Source: Frigoribacterium sp. Leaf186 (GTDB lineage Bacteria > Actinomycetota > Actinomycetes > Actinomycetales > Microbacteriaceae). From it: a stretch of DNA of 64,000 bases. Where the stretch lies: contig NZ_LMPQ01000010.1 of NCBI RefSeq assembly GCF_001423905.1, forward strand, positions 706,315-770,314, read 5' to 3'. Position 1 is the stretch's first letter; every line of letters starts with the position of its first letter. A program made the position numbers and the translations under genes. The notes under the pieces are model-generated. The model ran no database searches. It was not told the DNA's origin and was given only the letters and a program-made list of their open reading frames with translations. This document shows, piece by piece, positions 18,090 through 27,475 of this stretch.

Positions 18090-19331
18090 ATGACCGGGGG
18101 GCCTAAGCGCGGCCACGCGCTGTCCGACCGGGCGTTCAGGAGGTACCTGGCTGGCTTCGGTGCCTCCCTCGTCGGCGACCAGATCTGGTTCGTCTCCCTG
18201 GCCTGGGCTGCGAGCCAGCTGGAGTCTTCGGGGCAGACCGCGCTCGTCTTGGCTGCCGGTTCGATTCCCCGGGCGGTCCTCCTCCTGGTCGGTGGTGCTG
18301 CCGCAGATCGCTTCGGAGCGCTCACGGTGGCGCTCCGCAGTCAGATCGGCCGCATCCTCTTGATGGGGGCCGGCGCAGGTTTCGTCCTCGCGCTCGGTGT
18401 CGACGAGTTGTGGCCTCTCCTGGTGGTCGCCGTCCTCTTCGGCGTGCTGGACGCGGCGCACATGCCAGCCGCCGCGGCCCTTCCGCCCCAACTCCTCGCA
18501 CCGGGTGACCTGCCCGCCGGGCAGGGCTTCGTACAGACCCTCGAGCGAGGCGCTCTCGTCGCCGGGGCGCCTCTCGGTGGCCTCGTCGTCGCGTTCGGTG
18601 GACTACCCACCGCCATGGTGGTCAACGTGGTGCTGTTCTTGCTGGCGTGGCTCATGCTGCGATCTCTTCGTCGAGTCACGGACGGCCCGACGAGCCTGTC
18701 CGAACGAACCGGCGACGAGTCGATCCGGGCCTCCCTGACGGGCGGACTCAGGTACGCGGCGATGGACAGGGCTCTACTGAGCACACTCATCGTCGTCACG
18801 GTGCTGAACCTCGGGTTGGCGGGCCCGCTCAACGTGGGACTGGTCCTCCTCAGCGACGAGCGGGGCTGGGGGGCCGCGACGTACAGCTTGGTGCTGAGCG
18901 CCTACGCTCTCGGTGCCATCTCGGGTGCCTTGACCGTCGCCTTCCAGAAGCGCGTCCAACGCCCGGCACTCAATGCGCTCCTCTGGATCATGCTCGGCGG
19001 GTCCGCCCTCGGGCTCGTTCCGTTCGCGCCGACCTTTCCGCTCGCGGCGCTCGCCGTCGCCCTCGCCGGTTTCGCGTTCGGACCAGGAAGCGCACTGCTC
19101 GTCGGTCTCATCCAGGCGCGTACGGACCGCCACTACCTGGGACGCGTCATGGCACTCGTCAACTTCTCCGCGCTCGGCTTGACTCCCATCGCCTACGTGC
19201 TCTTCGGCCAGGGTGTCGCCGTGTCCACCCTCGAAGTCACGTTCACGGTGAGCGCGGCCCTCGTCGTTCTCGCTGCCGCGATGGCCCTCTTCGTCGGGCC
19301 GCTGCGGCGGGCTCGGCTGACGACGGACTGA
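18090..19331 (+). CDS. MFS transporter, drug/siderophore exporter type
   Basis: 413 residues with about 12 predicted membrane helices. The N-terminal FRRYLAGFGASLVGDQIWFVSLAW and the A-D-RFG loop between helices 2 and 3 resemble the EntS/MFS_3 exporter group. ATG 18090 has a GAGGGGG 8 nt upstream; a GTG at 18027 would add 21 residues without hydrophobic character. Substrate cannot be told from sequence. Confidence 0.82.
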   Translation: MTGGPKRGHALSDRAFRRYLAGFGASLVGDQIWFVSLAWAASQLESSGQTALVLAAGSIPRAVLLLVGGAAADRFGALTVALRSQIGRILLMGAGAGFVLALGVDELWPLLVVAVLFGVLDAAHMPAAAALPPQLLAPGDLPAGQGFVQTLERGALVAGAPLGGLVVAFGGLPTAMVVNVVLFLLAWLMLRSLRRVTDGPTSLSERTGDESIRASLTGGLRYAAMDRALLSTLIVVTVLNLGLAGPLNVGLVLLSDERGWGAATYSLVLSAYALGAISGALTVAFQKRVQRPALNALLWIMLGGSALGLVPFAPTFPLAALAVALAGFAFGPGSALLVGLIQARTDRHYLGRVMALVNFSALGLTPIAYVLFGQGVAVSTLEVTFTVSAALVVLAAAMALFVGPLRRARLTTD

Positions 19332-19398
19332 CGGCTGACTGCCACTCTCCACTCAGCCCACTGGGCGACACCTGTCGCCCACGCCTACCCTGGGCTGC

Positions 19399-20454
19399 AT
19401 GACCGACCTGCCTACCCGCACCCGTTTCGCCACCGTCGACGCCGAGCGCTCGGTCGCCTTCGCCGAGGCCGACCTCGAGGCTCCGGTCGGGTCGCAGGTC
19501 GTCGTGCGCATCCGCTACACGGGCGTCTGCGCGACGGACACCCACGGGTGGGCGTCGGGCGGGCTTATCCCCGCTGCGGTGTTCGGCCACGAGTGGACCG
19601 GCACCGTCGTCGCGGCCGGCGACCAGGTGACCACCGTCGCCGTGGGGGACCGCGTCGTCGCCAGCGTCGGCCCGCCGTGCGGCGCCTGTGCCATGTGCCG
19701 CGCCGGACACCCCGACCACTGCGACACGGCCTTCGCCGAAGCCAACGGCATCTCGCCCGACGCCCCCACCCACGGAGCCTTCGCCCAACACGTCACCGTC
19801 CACGAACGCCGCGTCCAACGCGCCCTCGACGGCCTCAGTGACGAACAACTCGGCCTCGTCGAACCCACCGCCGTCACGTTCCACGCCGTCCGCCGCGCCG
19901 GCCAGCGACTCGGCTCGGTCGTCATCGTGCAGGGCGCCGGCCCCATCGGCCTGCTCACCGCCCAGCACGCCCGCCACGCCGGTGCCGGAGCCGTCATCGT
20001 CGTCGAACCCATGGAGGCGCGGCGTGAGACCGCCCGCCGCCTCGGCTTCACCGACGTCCACGCTCCCGGCGCGGGCTTCACGGCCCGGGTGCTCGAGCTG
20101 ACCGGCGGACTCGGGGCGGACGTCCTCTACGAGTGCACCGGCGCCTCCTCACTGTTCCAGCCGAGCGCCGAGCTCGTCCGCCGCGGCGGCACGCTCGCGC
20201 TGCTCGGCTACCCGATGACCACCTCCGAGGTCTCGAACGGCGACTGGCAGAGCCGCGAGCTCACCGTCGTCGGCAGCCTCGCCTACACGCACTCCGAATT
20301 CGTCGGCGCGATGCGCGCGCTCGCCGACGGCTCGGTCGAGGCGGGGCCGCTGATCACGGGGACGGTCGGGCTCGACGACCTGCCGGGGTTGCTCGAGGAG
20401 CTCGACAGCGGCAAGACCGAGCACGCGAAGGTGCTGGTCGCGCCGAACGGGTGA
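19399..20454 (+). CDS. Zinc-dependent medium-chain alcohol dehydrogenase
   Basis: 351-residue NAD(P)-dependent MDR enzyme. Catalytic zinc ligands are C44 and H64-E65 (GVCATDTHG, FGHEWTG), with E155 as a possible further ligand. The structural zinc uses C94, C97, C100 and C108 (PPCGACAMCRAGHPDHC). The Rossmann fold shows GAGPIG at 179-184, and E-P-M after strand 2 suggests NAD preference. It resembles sorbitol/threonine dehydrogenases; the substrate is unknown. It stands alone, 67 nt after the MFS gene. Confidence 0.88.
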   Translation: MTDLPTRTRFATVDAERSVAFAEADLEAPVGSQVVVRIRYTGVCATDTHGWASGGLIPAAVFGHEWTGTVVAAGDQVTTVAVGDRVVASVGPPCGACAMCRAGHPDHCDTAFAEANGISPDAPTHGAFAQHVTVHERRVQRALDGLSDEQLGLVEPTAVTFHAVRRAGQRLGSVVIVQGAGPIGLLTAQHARHAGAGAVIVVEPMEARRETARRLGFTDVHAPGAGFTARVLELTGGLGADVLYECTGASSLFQPSAELVRRGGTLALLGYPMTTSEVSNGDWQSRELTVVGSLAYTHSEFVGAMRALADGSVEAGPLITGTVGLDDLPGLLEELDSGKTEHAKVLVAPNG

Positions 20455-20786
20455 CGGGCATGACTCGTCAAGTCATTGACGAGCAACTGGTATGCAGCCG
20501 ACGGTTGCGACGACCGATAAGAGCTTGACATCAGCCGAGTGCGACACGGAGTCAAGTTTGTTGGTTTACATCAGCACGCATTCAGTGTTTCTCGCCTCCG
20601 AGTGAACGACTCACGTTGGCTCGTCGGAAGAGTTGAGCCTCGCCGGTGGGCTTCCTTGCCACATCCAGTCCTTGCCCCATTTCGGCGGCGCGCGGCGGAT
20701 CATTGCGATATTCCATGAACGAGTTCGTCAACTGGTCGCTGCACCATGCACGACATCGCTCGCCGCCAGCGCAGCTGTTATTGGTG
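20455..20786. other. Intergenic region between convergent genes
   Basis: About 330 nt between the alcohol dehydrogenase and the zinc-finger gene, which converge. Lower GC than the neighbours; no recognisable gene, RNA or repeat. The likely terminators are not obvious. Confidence 0.4.
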
Positions 20787-21803
20787 CTACATATCTAGCT
20801 CCATATCGCCCGCAGAGCCTGATGCGGCAAGCGACGCGGGTAGCCATCGTGCTAAGCAGCAGTCCTTGAGGGTTACGTTGCCTATTCCGCACGGACACTC
20901 CATGTCAACATCTAATGTCGTGTGGTCGTGTTCCTGTTTGTCCGGGCCATCCAGACCCATAAGGTGAGCAACGTATCGATGAATGGACCATTCAGCCACC
21001 GGAACCACCCAAGCTCGCCCGCCGACATTGAGAAACCAACGATCTGCGTCTGCATCACTCAAAGTTGGAAACGCCGTACTCTCAAACCGGGTTGTGGGAC
21101 CCAGGAAGAAAGTCCAGGAAAACCCGCCCATCAGCACATCGTTCAGAACGCCGCCGTCCTGGCGTTCCCATCCAACGTTCAGCAGGCTGCGCGGGTTGGC
21201 TCCCTGAACGCTAGTGTTTACCCACTTCGTGACAAACAGAGTCATCCGTGACCGGTCGTAGTCATCGTCGAGGATCGCTCTTCGCAGCTCACGAAGTTCA
21301 CGTCGACTTAGAGTCGCCTTGCGGAAAAGGGCGCTTGGCGCGAGAGCCGACTTGAGCATCAGCCCAGCGGCTGCTCTGTACAGTAAGCGTGCCTCAACGC
21401 CGCGGAGGACCACGACATCGCTCTCCCGACGCAAGCTGACGCGCACATCGGCAAGGTCCTGAGGGCGTCCCTTTGTGATCGAGGCTTGATATTGCTCGGC
21501 GCGGCCCAGCCACTGCTCACAGACGGTGCAAAGTAGGTAGTGCTTCGGGTAGTCGTTGGTCTGTGTCTTGACTCCGAGCGTTAGGTAGCTCCCGATAGGC
21601 CGACCCTCACGCTTTGCCCACTGCCCCGCCCACTTAGGAACAACGTGGCTCAACTGAAGGGGTCGATCCTGCTGGCACAGTCCGCATGCGGCGATGACGT
21701 CGCCACTGGCCTTGTGATCACTTCCGCGCACTACAACGTCCGATGCGCCCTCGAAGACTTTCTCGCGAGACGCCGTCGGCACCGTCCTCGCAGTCTTATG
21801 CAT
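20787..21803 (-). CDS. Treble-clef (HNH-like) zinc protein with C-terminal SEC-C motif
   Basis: 338 residues. Near residue 40 there is CGLCQQDRPLQLSHVVPKWA, then about 35 residues later LLCTVCEQWL: two CxxC pairs with a central SH, the layout of an HNH/treble-clef module. The last 35 residues contain CPCGIGNVTLKDCC, a SEC-C zinc motif. I start at ATG 21803 because AGGAG lies 8 nt upstream; ATG 21809 is too close to it. Family members of this shape are usually annotated hypothetical. GC is lower than in the flanks, so it may be acquired. Whether it cuts nucleic acid is not shown. Confidence 0.65.
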   Translation of the reverse strand: MHKTARTVPTASREKVFEGASDVVVRGSDHKASGDVIAACGLCQQDRPLQLSHVVPKWAGQWAKREGRPIGSYLTLGVKTQTNDYPKHYLLCTVCEQWLGRAEQYQASITKGRPQDLADVRVSLRRESDVVVLRGVEARLLYRAAAGLMLKSALAPSALFRKATLSRRELRELRRAILDDDYDRSRMTLFVTKWVNTSVQGANPRSLLNVGWERQDGGVLNDVLMGGFSWTFFLGPTTRFESTAFPTLSDADADRWFLNVGGRAWVVPVAEWSIHRYVAHLMGLDGPDKQEHDHTTLDVDMECPCGIGNVTLKDCCLARWLPASLAASGSAGDMELDM

Positions 21804-22114
21804 CGTCATATCTCCTCTCCTTGCAGCCTTAGCAAGGGCGCAAGTAGCTTTACCTGCCACCCCGTGTTTTTGATCTTGACGCGTCGTCATTGCGGACGAC
21901 ACTCGCAAACGTCCGTGCCCTCTTGTAGGTGTCCTCCTACGACCAGTGGGGCTGATGGCGGGGCCGAGAATTTGGAGTCATTCCTCACATTTGGCGGTAT
22001 AACGCCGGATGAGTTGCTGTCGCGTCAACCTTGTCTGTGGGCGAAGGACCTCCTGCGACCCCTAATCGAAGCATGTCACGCGTGTCTCGGGGGGCCGACC
22101 CGCGCCTCCTCGGG

Positions 22115-22546
22115 TCAGGGGCGGTCGGGGACGCAGACGTAGTCGTCGCCGAAGGCCTCGGTGACGCGGCGGATGGCCTCGGGCGTGCCCCACTGCTCGA
22201 TCTGCTCGCAGGCGTGGTCGGCCCGGGCGGCGTACATGCCGAAGGCGCCGACGTCGACGTAGGTGTAGTCGTGGCCGCCGTCGGAGCGGCCTCCGGTGCC
22301 GGGTTCGTCGGGCAGATCGATGACGTAGCCGTCGGGGAACCGCATCTCGACCCCGTGTGGTGCGCAGGTCGGCAGGGTGTCGGTCGTGAGGTCGGCGACG
22401 ATCACCGGCTCGTAGGTCGTGCAGTACGGGATGCGTGCGTCGGCCCCGGACAACGACAGCGGCACGTCCGGGTCGGCCCGCACCGCGAGCACCAGGAGCA
22501 CCGTCACCACCAGTACGGCGGTGAGAAGGCCGGCGAGGAGCTTCAT
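22115..22546 (-). CDS. Secreted or membrane-anchored hypothetical protein
   Basis: 143 residues. One N-terminal hydrophobic helix (LLAGLLTAVLVVTVLLVLAV) acts as signal or anchor. The rest is acidic with four cysteines (YCTTYEP, PTCAPHG, HACEQIE, DYVCVPD) that could form two disulfides outside the cell. No family recognised. The Shine-Dalgarno is weak. Stands alone. Confidence 0.65.
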   Translation of the reverse strand: MKLLAGLLTAVLVVTVLLVLAVRADPDVPLSLSGADARIPYCTTYEPVIVADLTTDTLPTCAPHGVEMRFPDGYVIDLPDEPGTGGRSDGGHDYTYVDVGAFGMYAARADHACEQIEQWGTPEAIRRVTEAFGDDYVCVPDRP

Positions 22547-22805
22547 GGGGTGAACCTACCGCCACGCTGCCGGCCTCGTCGGGTCGACCCGGAGTGACAC
22601 GAACGGGGGCTGCGAGGATTATTCGTTTTCCACTAGCGTGTGGCGAGCAGGCAGTGGTGAAGCGGTCGAGGAACCTCCGATCGCCGACTCCTGACCTTCT
22701 GGTGCAGCCATCCTCTCTCGGGCTCCACCAGTCTTCGCGACGAACGCCCGACGGACGTTCGGCGTCGCTGCGCGCCCTTGTCGACCTGACCCGAAAGTTC
22801 GAACC

Positions 22806-23816
22806 TTGCCTCACGAGACGCCCGCCGGCTGGTACCCAGCCCCGCACGCCAACAACGAACCGCGCTACTGGGACGGACAGCGCTGGTACGACGCAGCTCC
22901 GACGGTCGCCGAAGTGCCGGCGATGCCCGCACCGGGTCCCGACGCCATGCAGGTTCCGCCCGCTCAACCCGGTCCTGACGCGCAGCAGGCTCCGCCCTTC
23001 CAACCGAACGGAGCTGCGCCGGGGGCTCGATCCCGGAAGCTGGCTCTGGCAGCCCTCTTCGTGGGGATCGCTGCCTTCCTCACCGGTCTCGTCCCCGTGC
23101 TCGGCCTCCTCCTGGCTCTCGGAGGCGTCGCCTTGGGCATCTCTGCGCTCGTCAAGAAGCAGCAGAAGAACGCCGCCATCACGGGCCTCGCCCTCGGTAG
23201 CGTCGCCCTGCTCACCGGCATCATCGCGACGTCGGCCGCGCTGGCCGGCCCCGGCACGACGGCCACCGAAGCAAGCGTGATCGAGACGGCCGAGGCCACG
23301 GCCGAGGTCAGCGAACCCGCCGAGCCGACGGAGGAGGCAGCCGCGCCCGAGACGTCCGAGCCCGAGCCCGCGGCGAGCGAAGCACCCGTCGCGACCGGCA
23401 CCATCGAGAACCCGGCACCGCAGCCCCACGTCGCCAAGGGCTTCCTCGGGGGAGAGAAGTACAGCCTGACCGCGAAGATCGTCGACGCGAACGCCGGTGC
23501 ACTCGTCGAGCAATGGAACATGTTCAACGACGAAGCCCCGGCAGGCTTCAAGTACGTCGTCGCCGAACTCTCGATGACGGGCATCGACCCGGACGGCGTC
23601 GAGCCGTCGCTGGCCTCGTACGACCTCTCGCTCGCGACCCCCGAGGGGAACCGCTACGACAGCGAGTACGTCGTCTTCGGTGACGGGATGCCCTCGATGA
23701 ACGACGGCCCCACCCTGTACCCGGGTTCGTCCTTCACCGGATACACCGCCTACATCGTGCCCGAGGCCGCGCAGTCGTTCGTGCTCTACGACAACGGCGA
23801 GTACATCGCCTTCTAG
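22806..23816 (+). CDS. DUF2510 / DUF4190-type membrane protein with extracytoplasmic DUF4352-like domain
   Basis: 336 residues. The N-terminus has the DUF2510 tryptophan motif (AGWYPAPHANNEPRYWDGQRW). A Pro/Gln-rich linker leads to two close hydrophobic helices (LAALFVGIAAFLTGLVPVLG and ITGLALGSVALLTGI), the DUF4190 pattern. A Glu/Ala/Pro-rich stalk follows, then a ~110-residue beta domain (YSLTAKIVDANAG, FKYVVAELSMTG, YPGSSFTGYTAYIVPE) like DUF4352. The start is a TTG with no strong ribosome site, so it is uncertain. Such proteins are common and uncharacterised in Microbacteriaceae. Confidence 0.8.
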   Translation: MPHETPAGWYPAPHANNEPRYWDGQRWYDAAPTVAEVPAMPAPGPDAMQVPPAQPGPDAQQAPPFQPNGAAPGARSRKLALAALFVGIAAFLTGLVPVLGLLLALGGVALGISALVKKQQKNAAITGLALGSVALLTGIIATSAALAGPGTTATEASVIETAEATAEVSEPAEPTEEAAAPETSEPEPAASEAPVATGTIENPAPQPHVAKGFLGGEKYSLTAKIVDANAGALVEQWNMFNDEAPAGFKYVVAELSMTGIDPDGVEPSLASYDLSLATPEGNRYDSEYVVFGDGMPSMNDGPTLYPGSSFTGYTAYIVPEAAQSFVLYDNGEYIAF

Positions 23817-23830
23817 TCGAGGCAGGAGCG

Positions 23831-23864
23831 AAGGAGGCGCTGGTCGGGTGACCAGCGCCTCCTT
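23831..23864 (+). terminator. Hairpin terminator downstream of the DUF2510 gene
   Basis: 15-bp perfect stem (AAGGAGGCGCTGGTC and its complement) with a 4-nt GGGT loop; lies between convergent genes and could serve both. Confidence 0.85.
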
Positions 23865-23879
23865 TCGTCGTCCGTCGCG

Positions 23880-24191
23880 TCAGGCCGCGACGTCGAAGAC
23901 GACGACGCGGGCGGACGCGTCGCCGAGGTAGGTCGCCACGGGCTGGTGCGACGGGTGGGGGAGGTAGCCGTCGCGCGCGGCGGCGTCGCGGAAGCGGACC
24001 ACGAGCATCCAGTCGAAGCGGGCCTCGAGTTGTTCGGGGCTGACGCTCTCGCCACTCGACACCGACAGCACGCCGTCGATGCCGGTCAGGTGCTCGGTCG
24101 ACAAGCGTGACGCCTGCTCGGACGCGTCGGCCGGCGCCCCCTCGGCCCACTCGACCAGCACCACGTGCACGATCTCGTCCGTCTCGGCCAT
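23880..24191 (-). CDS. Dabb-family (stress-responsive A/B barrel) protein
   Basis: 103 residues. IVHVVLVEWAEGAPADA, GVLSVSSGESVSPEQLEARFDWMLVVRFRD and the C-terminal VVVFDVAA fit the dimeric alpha/beta barrel (Dabb). ATG 24191 is preceded by GGAGGG; the longer frame from 24314 is a shadow of the adjacent repeat. Dabb proteins vary from enzymes to stress proteins; no specific role can be assigned. It lies just beyond the terminator of the apnO operon. Confidence 0.85.
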   Translation of the reverse strand: MAETDEIVHVVLVEWAEGAPADASEQASRLSTEHLTGIDGVLSVSSGESVSPEQLEARFDWMLVVRFRDAAARDGYLPHPSHQPVATYLGDASARVVVFDVAA

Positions 24192-24295
24192 CCGCGAACC
24201 CTCCAGTCGACGCTGCTCGACGCGGCAGGTCACCTGATCCTGACACGGGCACCGCACGAGGGGCCGGCCCGAGCGACCACCGCACCACGCGCGAA

Positions 24296-24333
24296 CGCAG
24301 GAGGCGCGGGTCACGCGACCCGCGCCTCCTGCG
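24296..24333 (-). terminator. Terminator of the apnO operon
   Basis: 17-bp perfect stem built from two facing copies of the GGAGGCGCGGGTC 13-mer, with an ACGC loop, 16 nt after the apnO stop. Confidence 0.85.
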
Positions 24334-24348
24334 TCCGGTCGACGCGGC

Positions 24349-25269
24349 CTAGCGGCGGACGGCGTCGATCTTGAGCATCCGCGCGATGACGCTGTCGAGC
24401 TGGCTGTCGTCGAAGATCTTCTTCCAGTCGTCCTTGACGATCGACTCGCGGCCGTAGTCCATCGCGATGTGGCAGGCGTCGCTGAACGGGTTCGAGCCGC
24501 GCAGGCCGTTGGTCAGCGCGATCCAGGTGTGGCCGTAGAGCATCGCGCGGGCCGCCTCGTAGGGCACCCCGACGCCGTCGACGGTCTCTTCGAGCGCCTC
24601 CTTCAAGAACGCACCGATCATGCAGGCCATCGTCTCGACCAGCGTCGGCTCGAGCACGGCCAGCTGCTTGACCGTCACGTAGTGCACGGCGATGACGGGT
24701 GCGTAGATCGTCGAGATGACCTGCGTCATCAGCTCACGCACGGGCGAGTCGTCGGCCACGCCCTCGAGCGCCGCGACGACCTCCTGCGGGGCGGCCACGC
24801 CACCGAACGTGTCGGCCCACTCCTCTTTCGTGGTGCGCTCGAGGAACACGCTGGGGTGGCAGGGGTGCGCCACCGCGTAGTGGATGTCCTCGCGCACGGC
24901 GAGCAGGCCCGCGTAGGCGGCCGCCGGGTCGAGGGTCAAGATGACGGCGCCGCTCTTCATCGCCGGGACGACCTGCTCGGAGACCTTGCCGAGCACCACG
25001 TCGGGCACGGCCAGGATGACCACGTCGGCGTCCTCCACGGCCACGTCGGTCGCGGTCACCGTGCGGCCGAGCGACTCGATCAGCTCGACGCCGGCGGGCG
25101 ACGCCTCGCTGTAGAGGGTCGTGTAGGCGCTCTTGGCGAGGTTGTTCGAGACCCGCTGGCCCATCTTGCCGCCGGCGCCGATGACGGCGACGGTGACGTC
25201 GGACGAGCCCTGACCGTCGGCGTACGTGACGGTGCTCTCGGGGGCGGTCGTGTCGAGGGTGTCAGTCAT
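24349..25269 (-). CDS. apnO: D-apionate oxidoisomerase (ApnO-like)
   Basis: 306-residue member of the 6-phosphogluconate dehydrogenase-like superfamily. NAD-binding GAGGKMG is at 31-37, and the C-terminal half (AVHYVTVKQLAVLEPTLVET, VPYEAARAMLYGHTWIALTNG) is the phosphogluconate-dehydrogenase-like domain of this family. ApnO is known to convert D-apionate to 3-oxo-isoapionate. I assign it mainly from the neighbours: a TIM-barrel protein as expected for OiaC and the three L-erythrulose enzymes follow the known pathway order. The ATG overlaps the oiaC end by 8 nt. It is the last gene before the terminator. An alternative is an oxidoreductase acting on a related branched acid. Confidence 0.78.
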   Translation of the reverse strand: MTDTLDTTAPESTVTYADGQGSSDVTVAVIGAGGKMGQRVSNNLAKSAYTTLYSEASPAGVELIESLGRTVTATDVAVEDADVVILAVPDVVLGKVSEQVVPAMKSGAVILTLDPAAAYAGLLAVREDIHYAVAHPCHPSVFLERTTKEEWADTFGGVAAPQEVVAALEGVADDSPVRELMTQVISTIYAPVIAVHYVTVKQLAVLEPTLVETMACMIGAFLKEALEETVDGVGVPYEAARAMLYGHTWIALTNGLRGSNPFSDACHIAMDYGRESIVKDDWKKIFDDSQLDSVIARMLKIDAVRR

Positions 25270-26071
25270 TGTTCTTGCTCCTTAGTTCAGAGATGGTTCG
25301 TGTCGTCCACTCGGCTTCGAGCCGCGTGGTGGTCTCGGGGTCGCCCTGCCAGGGCAGCCAGTGCTCGACGACCTGGTTGACGCTCGTCGCGCCTCCGTCG
25401 CGCTCGTCGAGCGCCGCCCGGATGCCGTCGTAGTCGAGTCGTCCCTCGCCGAGCGGGGTGCTGGTCAGGGCGAACCCGACCCAGCCGTCCTTCCGCGAGA
25501 ACGCGAAGTCCTTCACGTGCCAGTTCGCGACGAACGGCAGGCAACGGGCCGTCACGTCGGCCGGGTGCTCGAGGTTCGCCACGGTGTTCGCCGGGTCGAG
25601 CACGATGCCGAGCCGCGGGCTGCCGACCGCACGCACGACGGCCACGAGCTCGGTCGACCCGACCTGCTCGTAGGTCTCGAGGGCGAGGGTGACCCCCGCC
25701 TCCTCGTACTCGGGCAGCACCTCGCGCAGCCGGCGCTCGGTCTCGGCCGCGTCGGGGCGGTCGTCGCCCGCCGTCCACATGCTGCGGACCAGGGAGGCGC
25801 GCAGCGCCACCGCGAGTCGCAGCCACGTCCGCAAGACGGTCGGCCCGGTGCCCCGGGTGCCGAGTTCGAGCGTCAGCCCGAGCTCGTCGGCCAGGCCCCG
25901 CAGCGCGGCGAGCTGCTCGTCGGAGTAGCCGGTCAGGGCCTCGTGGTCGCAGATCTGGAACAACCGGACGCCCTGCGCAGCCGTGTCGCGCAGCATGTCG
26001 TCGAGGGTCATCGGCCCCGGGACGAGGTCGCTGCCGCGCCAGAAGTAGGCGTAGGTGCTGAGGCCGATCAC
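25262..26071 (-). CDS. oiaC: Sugar isomerase-like TIM-barrel protein, probable 3-oxo-isoapionate decarboxylase
   Basis: 269 residues of the xylose isomerase-like (AP endonuclease family 2) TIM barrel. Likely metal ligands are E132 (LALETYEQ), D159 (IVLDPANT), H185 (ANWHVKDF) and E236 (NQVVEHWLP). GTG 26071 overlaps the preceding stop as GTGA; the longer frame is a shadow. In apionate pathways OiaC decarboxylates 3-oxo-isoapionate to L-erythrulose. The operon contains ApnO before it in the pathway and the L-erythrulose kinase and isomerases after it, which supports the call. Without that context it would be a generic sugar epimerase. Confidence 0.7.
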   Translation of the reverse strand: MIGLSTYAYFWRGSDLVPGPMTLDDMLRDTAAQGVRLFQICDHEALTGYSDEQLAALRGLADELGLTLELGTRGTGPTVLRTWLRLAVALRASLVRSMWTAGDDRPDAAETERRLREVLPEYEEAGVTLALETYEQVGSTELVAVVRAVGSPRLGIVLDPANTVANLEHPADVTARCLPFVANWHVKDFAFSRKDGWVGFALTSTPLGEGRLDYDGIRAALDERDGGATSVNQVVEHWLPWQGDPETTTRLEAEWTTRTISELRSKNND

Positions 26072-26955
26072 GAGGTCACCCGGTCTCGGGGCGCGGCAGT
26101 GTCGGCGGTGGCCGTCGCGTCGGCCGAGTCGTCGTCGTCGGCCAGCGTCTCGTCGAGCGCGAGCGCCAGCGCCTCGTCGAGGATGCGCTCCACGGCGGAG
26201 GGGTCGTGGGCGAAGCGGCCGAGGAACAGCCCTCGGACCTGGCCGCCCAGACCGGTCAGCAACCCAGGACCGGCGCTGCCGCCGTAGATCACCCGGCTGC
26301 CCGCGCGATCGGGCAGGCCGGCGAGGTGCTCCTCGACGGCCGCGACCACCGCGGTGATGTGGCCGGCGGACGCCGGGACCGGGGCGCCGATCGCCCACAG
26401 GGGCTCGTAGGCGACGAGCAGTGCACCGGCCAGCCCGGCCTCGTCGGCCGCGGCCAGGGCCAGGTCGAGCTGCTGCGTCACCTCGAGGGCCGCGAGGGCG
26501 GGCGACGTCTCGTCGGCCTCGCCCACGCAGAGCAGCGGGGTGATGCCGTGGCGCAGCGCCGCGGCCGTCTTGGCCGCGACGACCGCATCGTCCTCGTGGA
26601 AGAGCGCGCGCCGTTCGGCGTGGCCGATCTCGGCGAGGGTGCAGCCGATCTCGGCCAGCTCGGCGCCGCTGACCTCACCCGTGAAGGCCCCGGCGTCGTC
26701 GGTCGCGAGGTCTTGGGCACCGAGGCGGACCGGGGTGCCGGCCAGCGCCTCCTGCACGGGGACGAGCGACGGGAACGTCGGCACGACGAACAGCTCGACC
26801 ACGCCCTGCCGCAGGGCGGGGTGGCGCCGCGCGATCTCGGCCACCTCGGTGCTCCACGCGAGGGTCTTCGCGTGCGAGAAGTACATCTTGAGGCTCACCC
26901 CGATCGTGAAGCGGGCCGAGGGGGGCCGGACGGGTGCGGTCGCCACGTCGGTCAC
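26068..26955 (-). CDS. lerI: Triose-phosphate isomerase family, probable L-erythrulose-1-phosphate isomerase
   Basis: 295 residues. TIM active-site positions are present: K23 (SLKMYF), H112 (GHAERRALF) and E184 ([10 protein letters not shown]), with the phosphate loop near GGSAGPG. The protein is longer than housekeeping TpiA because of an acidic, Ala-rich C-terminal tail ([18 protein letters not shown]). In this operon the likely reaction is L-erythrulose-1-P to D-erythrulose-4-P, as for EryH/LerI. GTG 26955 overlaps the derI stop as GTGA. A canonical tpiA elsewhere in the genome is expected. Confidence 0.85.
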   Translation of the reverse strand: MTDVATAPVRPPSARFTIGVSLKMYFSHAKTLAWSTEVAEIARRHPALRQGVVELFVVPTFPSLVPVQEALAGTPVRLGAQDLATDDAGAFTGEVSGAELAEIGCTLAEIGHAERRALFHEDDAVVAAKTAAALRHGITPLLCVGEADETSPALAALEVTQQLDLALAAADEAGLAGALLVAYEPLWAIGAPVPASAGHITAVVAAVEEHLAGLPDRAGSRVIYGGSAGPGLLTGLGGQVRGLFLGRFAHDPSAVERILDEALALALDETLADDDDSADATATADTAAPRDRVTS

Positions 26956-27440
26956 GCCGCGTCGATGCCGACGGGCTCGCCCGAGCCGTCGTAGCCGCAG
27001 ATCGCCGCGACCTTCTCGGCCGAGGCGCTCGAGGTGTCGAAGCGGTAGGTGAGGAACTCCTTCGCCAGGCGGCGCATGAGCTCGACGCCGATCACGCGCT
27101 GGCCCATGCAGAGCACCTGCGCGTCGTTCGACAGCACGGCGCGCTCGACCGAGAACGTGTCGTGCGCGGTCACCGCCCGGATGCCGGGCACCTTGTTGGC
27201 CGCGATGGCGACGCCGAGCCCGGTGCCGCAGATCAGGATCGCCCGGTCGGCGCGGCCGTCGGCGACCATGCGGGCCGCCTCGACGGCGACGTGCGGGTAG
27301 GCGGTGTGGCCGTCGGCGGCGACCCCGACGTCGGCGACGCTCGCGACCCCGTCGTTCGCCTCGAGGTCCTTCTTGAGGACCTCTTTGTAGTCGTACCCGG
27401 CGTCGTCCGATCCGACGACGATGCGCAGCTGGTCAGCCAT
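26952..27440 (-). CDS. derI: RpiB family, probable D-erythrulose-4-phosphate isomerase
   Basis: 162 residues of the RpiB/LacAB sugar-phosphate isomerase family. [11 protein letters not shown] at 10-20 and the catalytic C71 in ILICGTGLG are seen. With LerK and LerI in one operon, the expected reaction is D-erythrulose-4-P to D-erythrose-4-P (EryI/DerI), which feeds the pentose phosphate pathway. ATG 27440 has AAAGG upstream; a GTG at 27479 would overlap the lerK stop as GTGA and add 13 residues. Confidence 0.87.
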   Translation of the reverse strand: MADQLRIVVGSDDAGYDYKEVLKKDLEANDGVASVADVGVAADGHTAYPHVAVEAARMVADGRADRAILICGTGLGVAIAANKVPGIRAVTAHDTFSVERAVLSNDAQVLCMGQRVIGVELMRRLAKEFLTYRFDTSSASAEKVAAICGYDGSGEPVGIDAA

Positions 27441-27475
27441 GGTGGTGCCTTTCGTGGAGGGTGTTGAGGAGGGGA

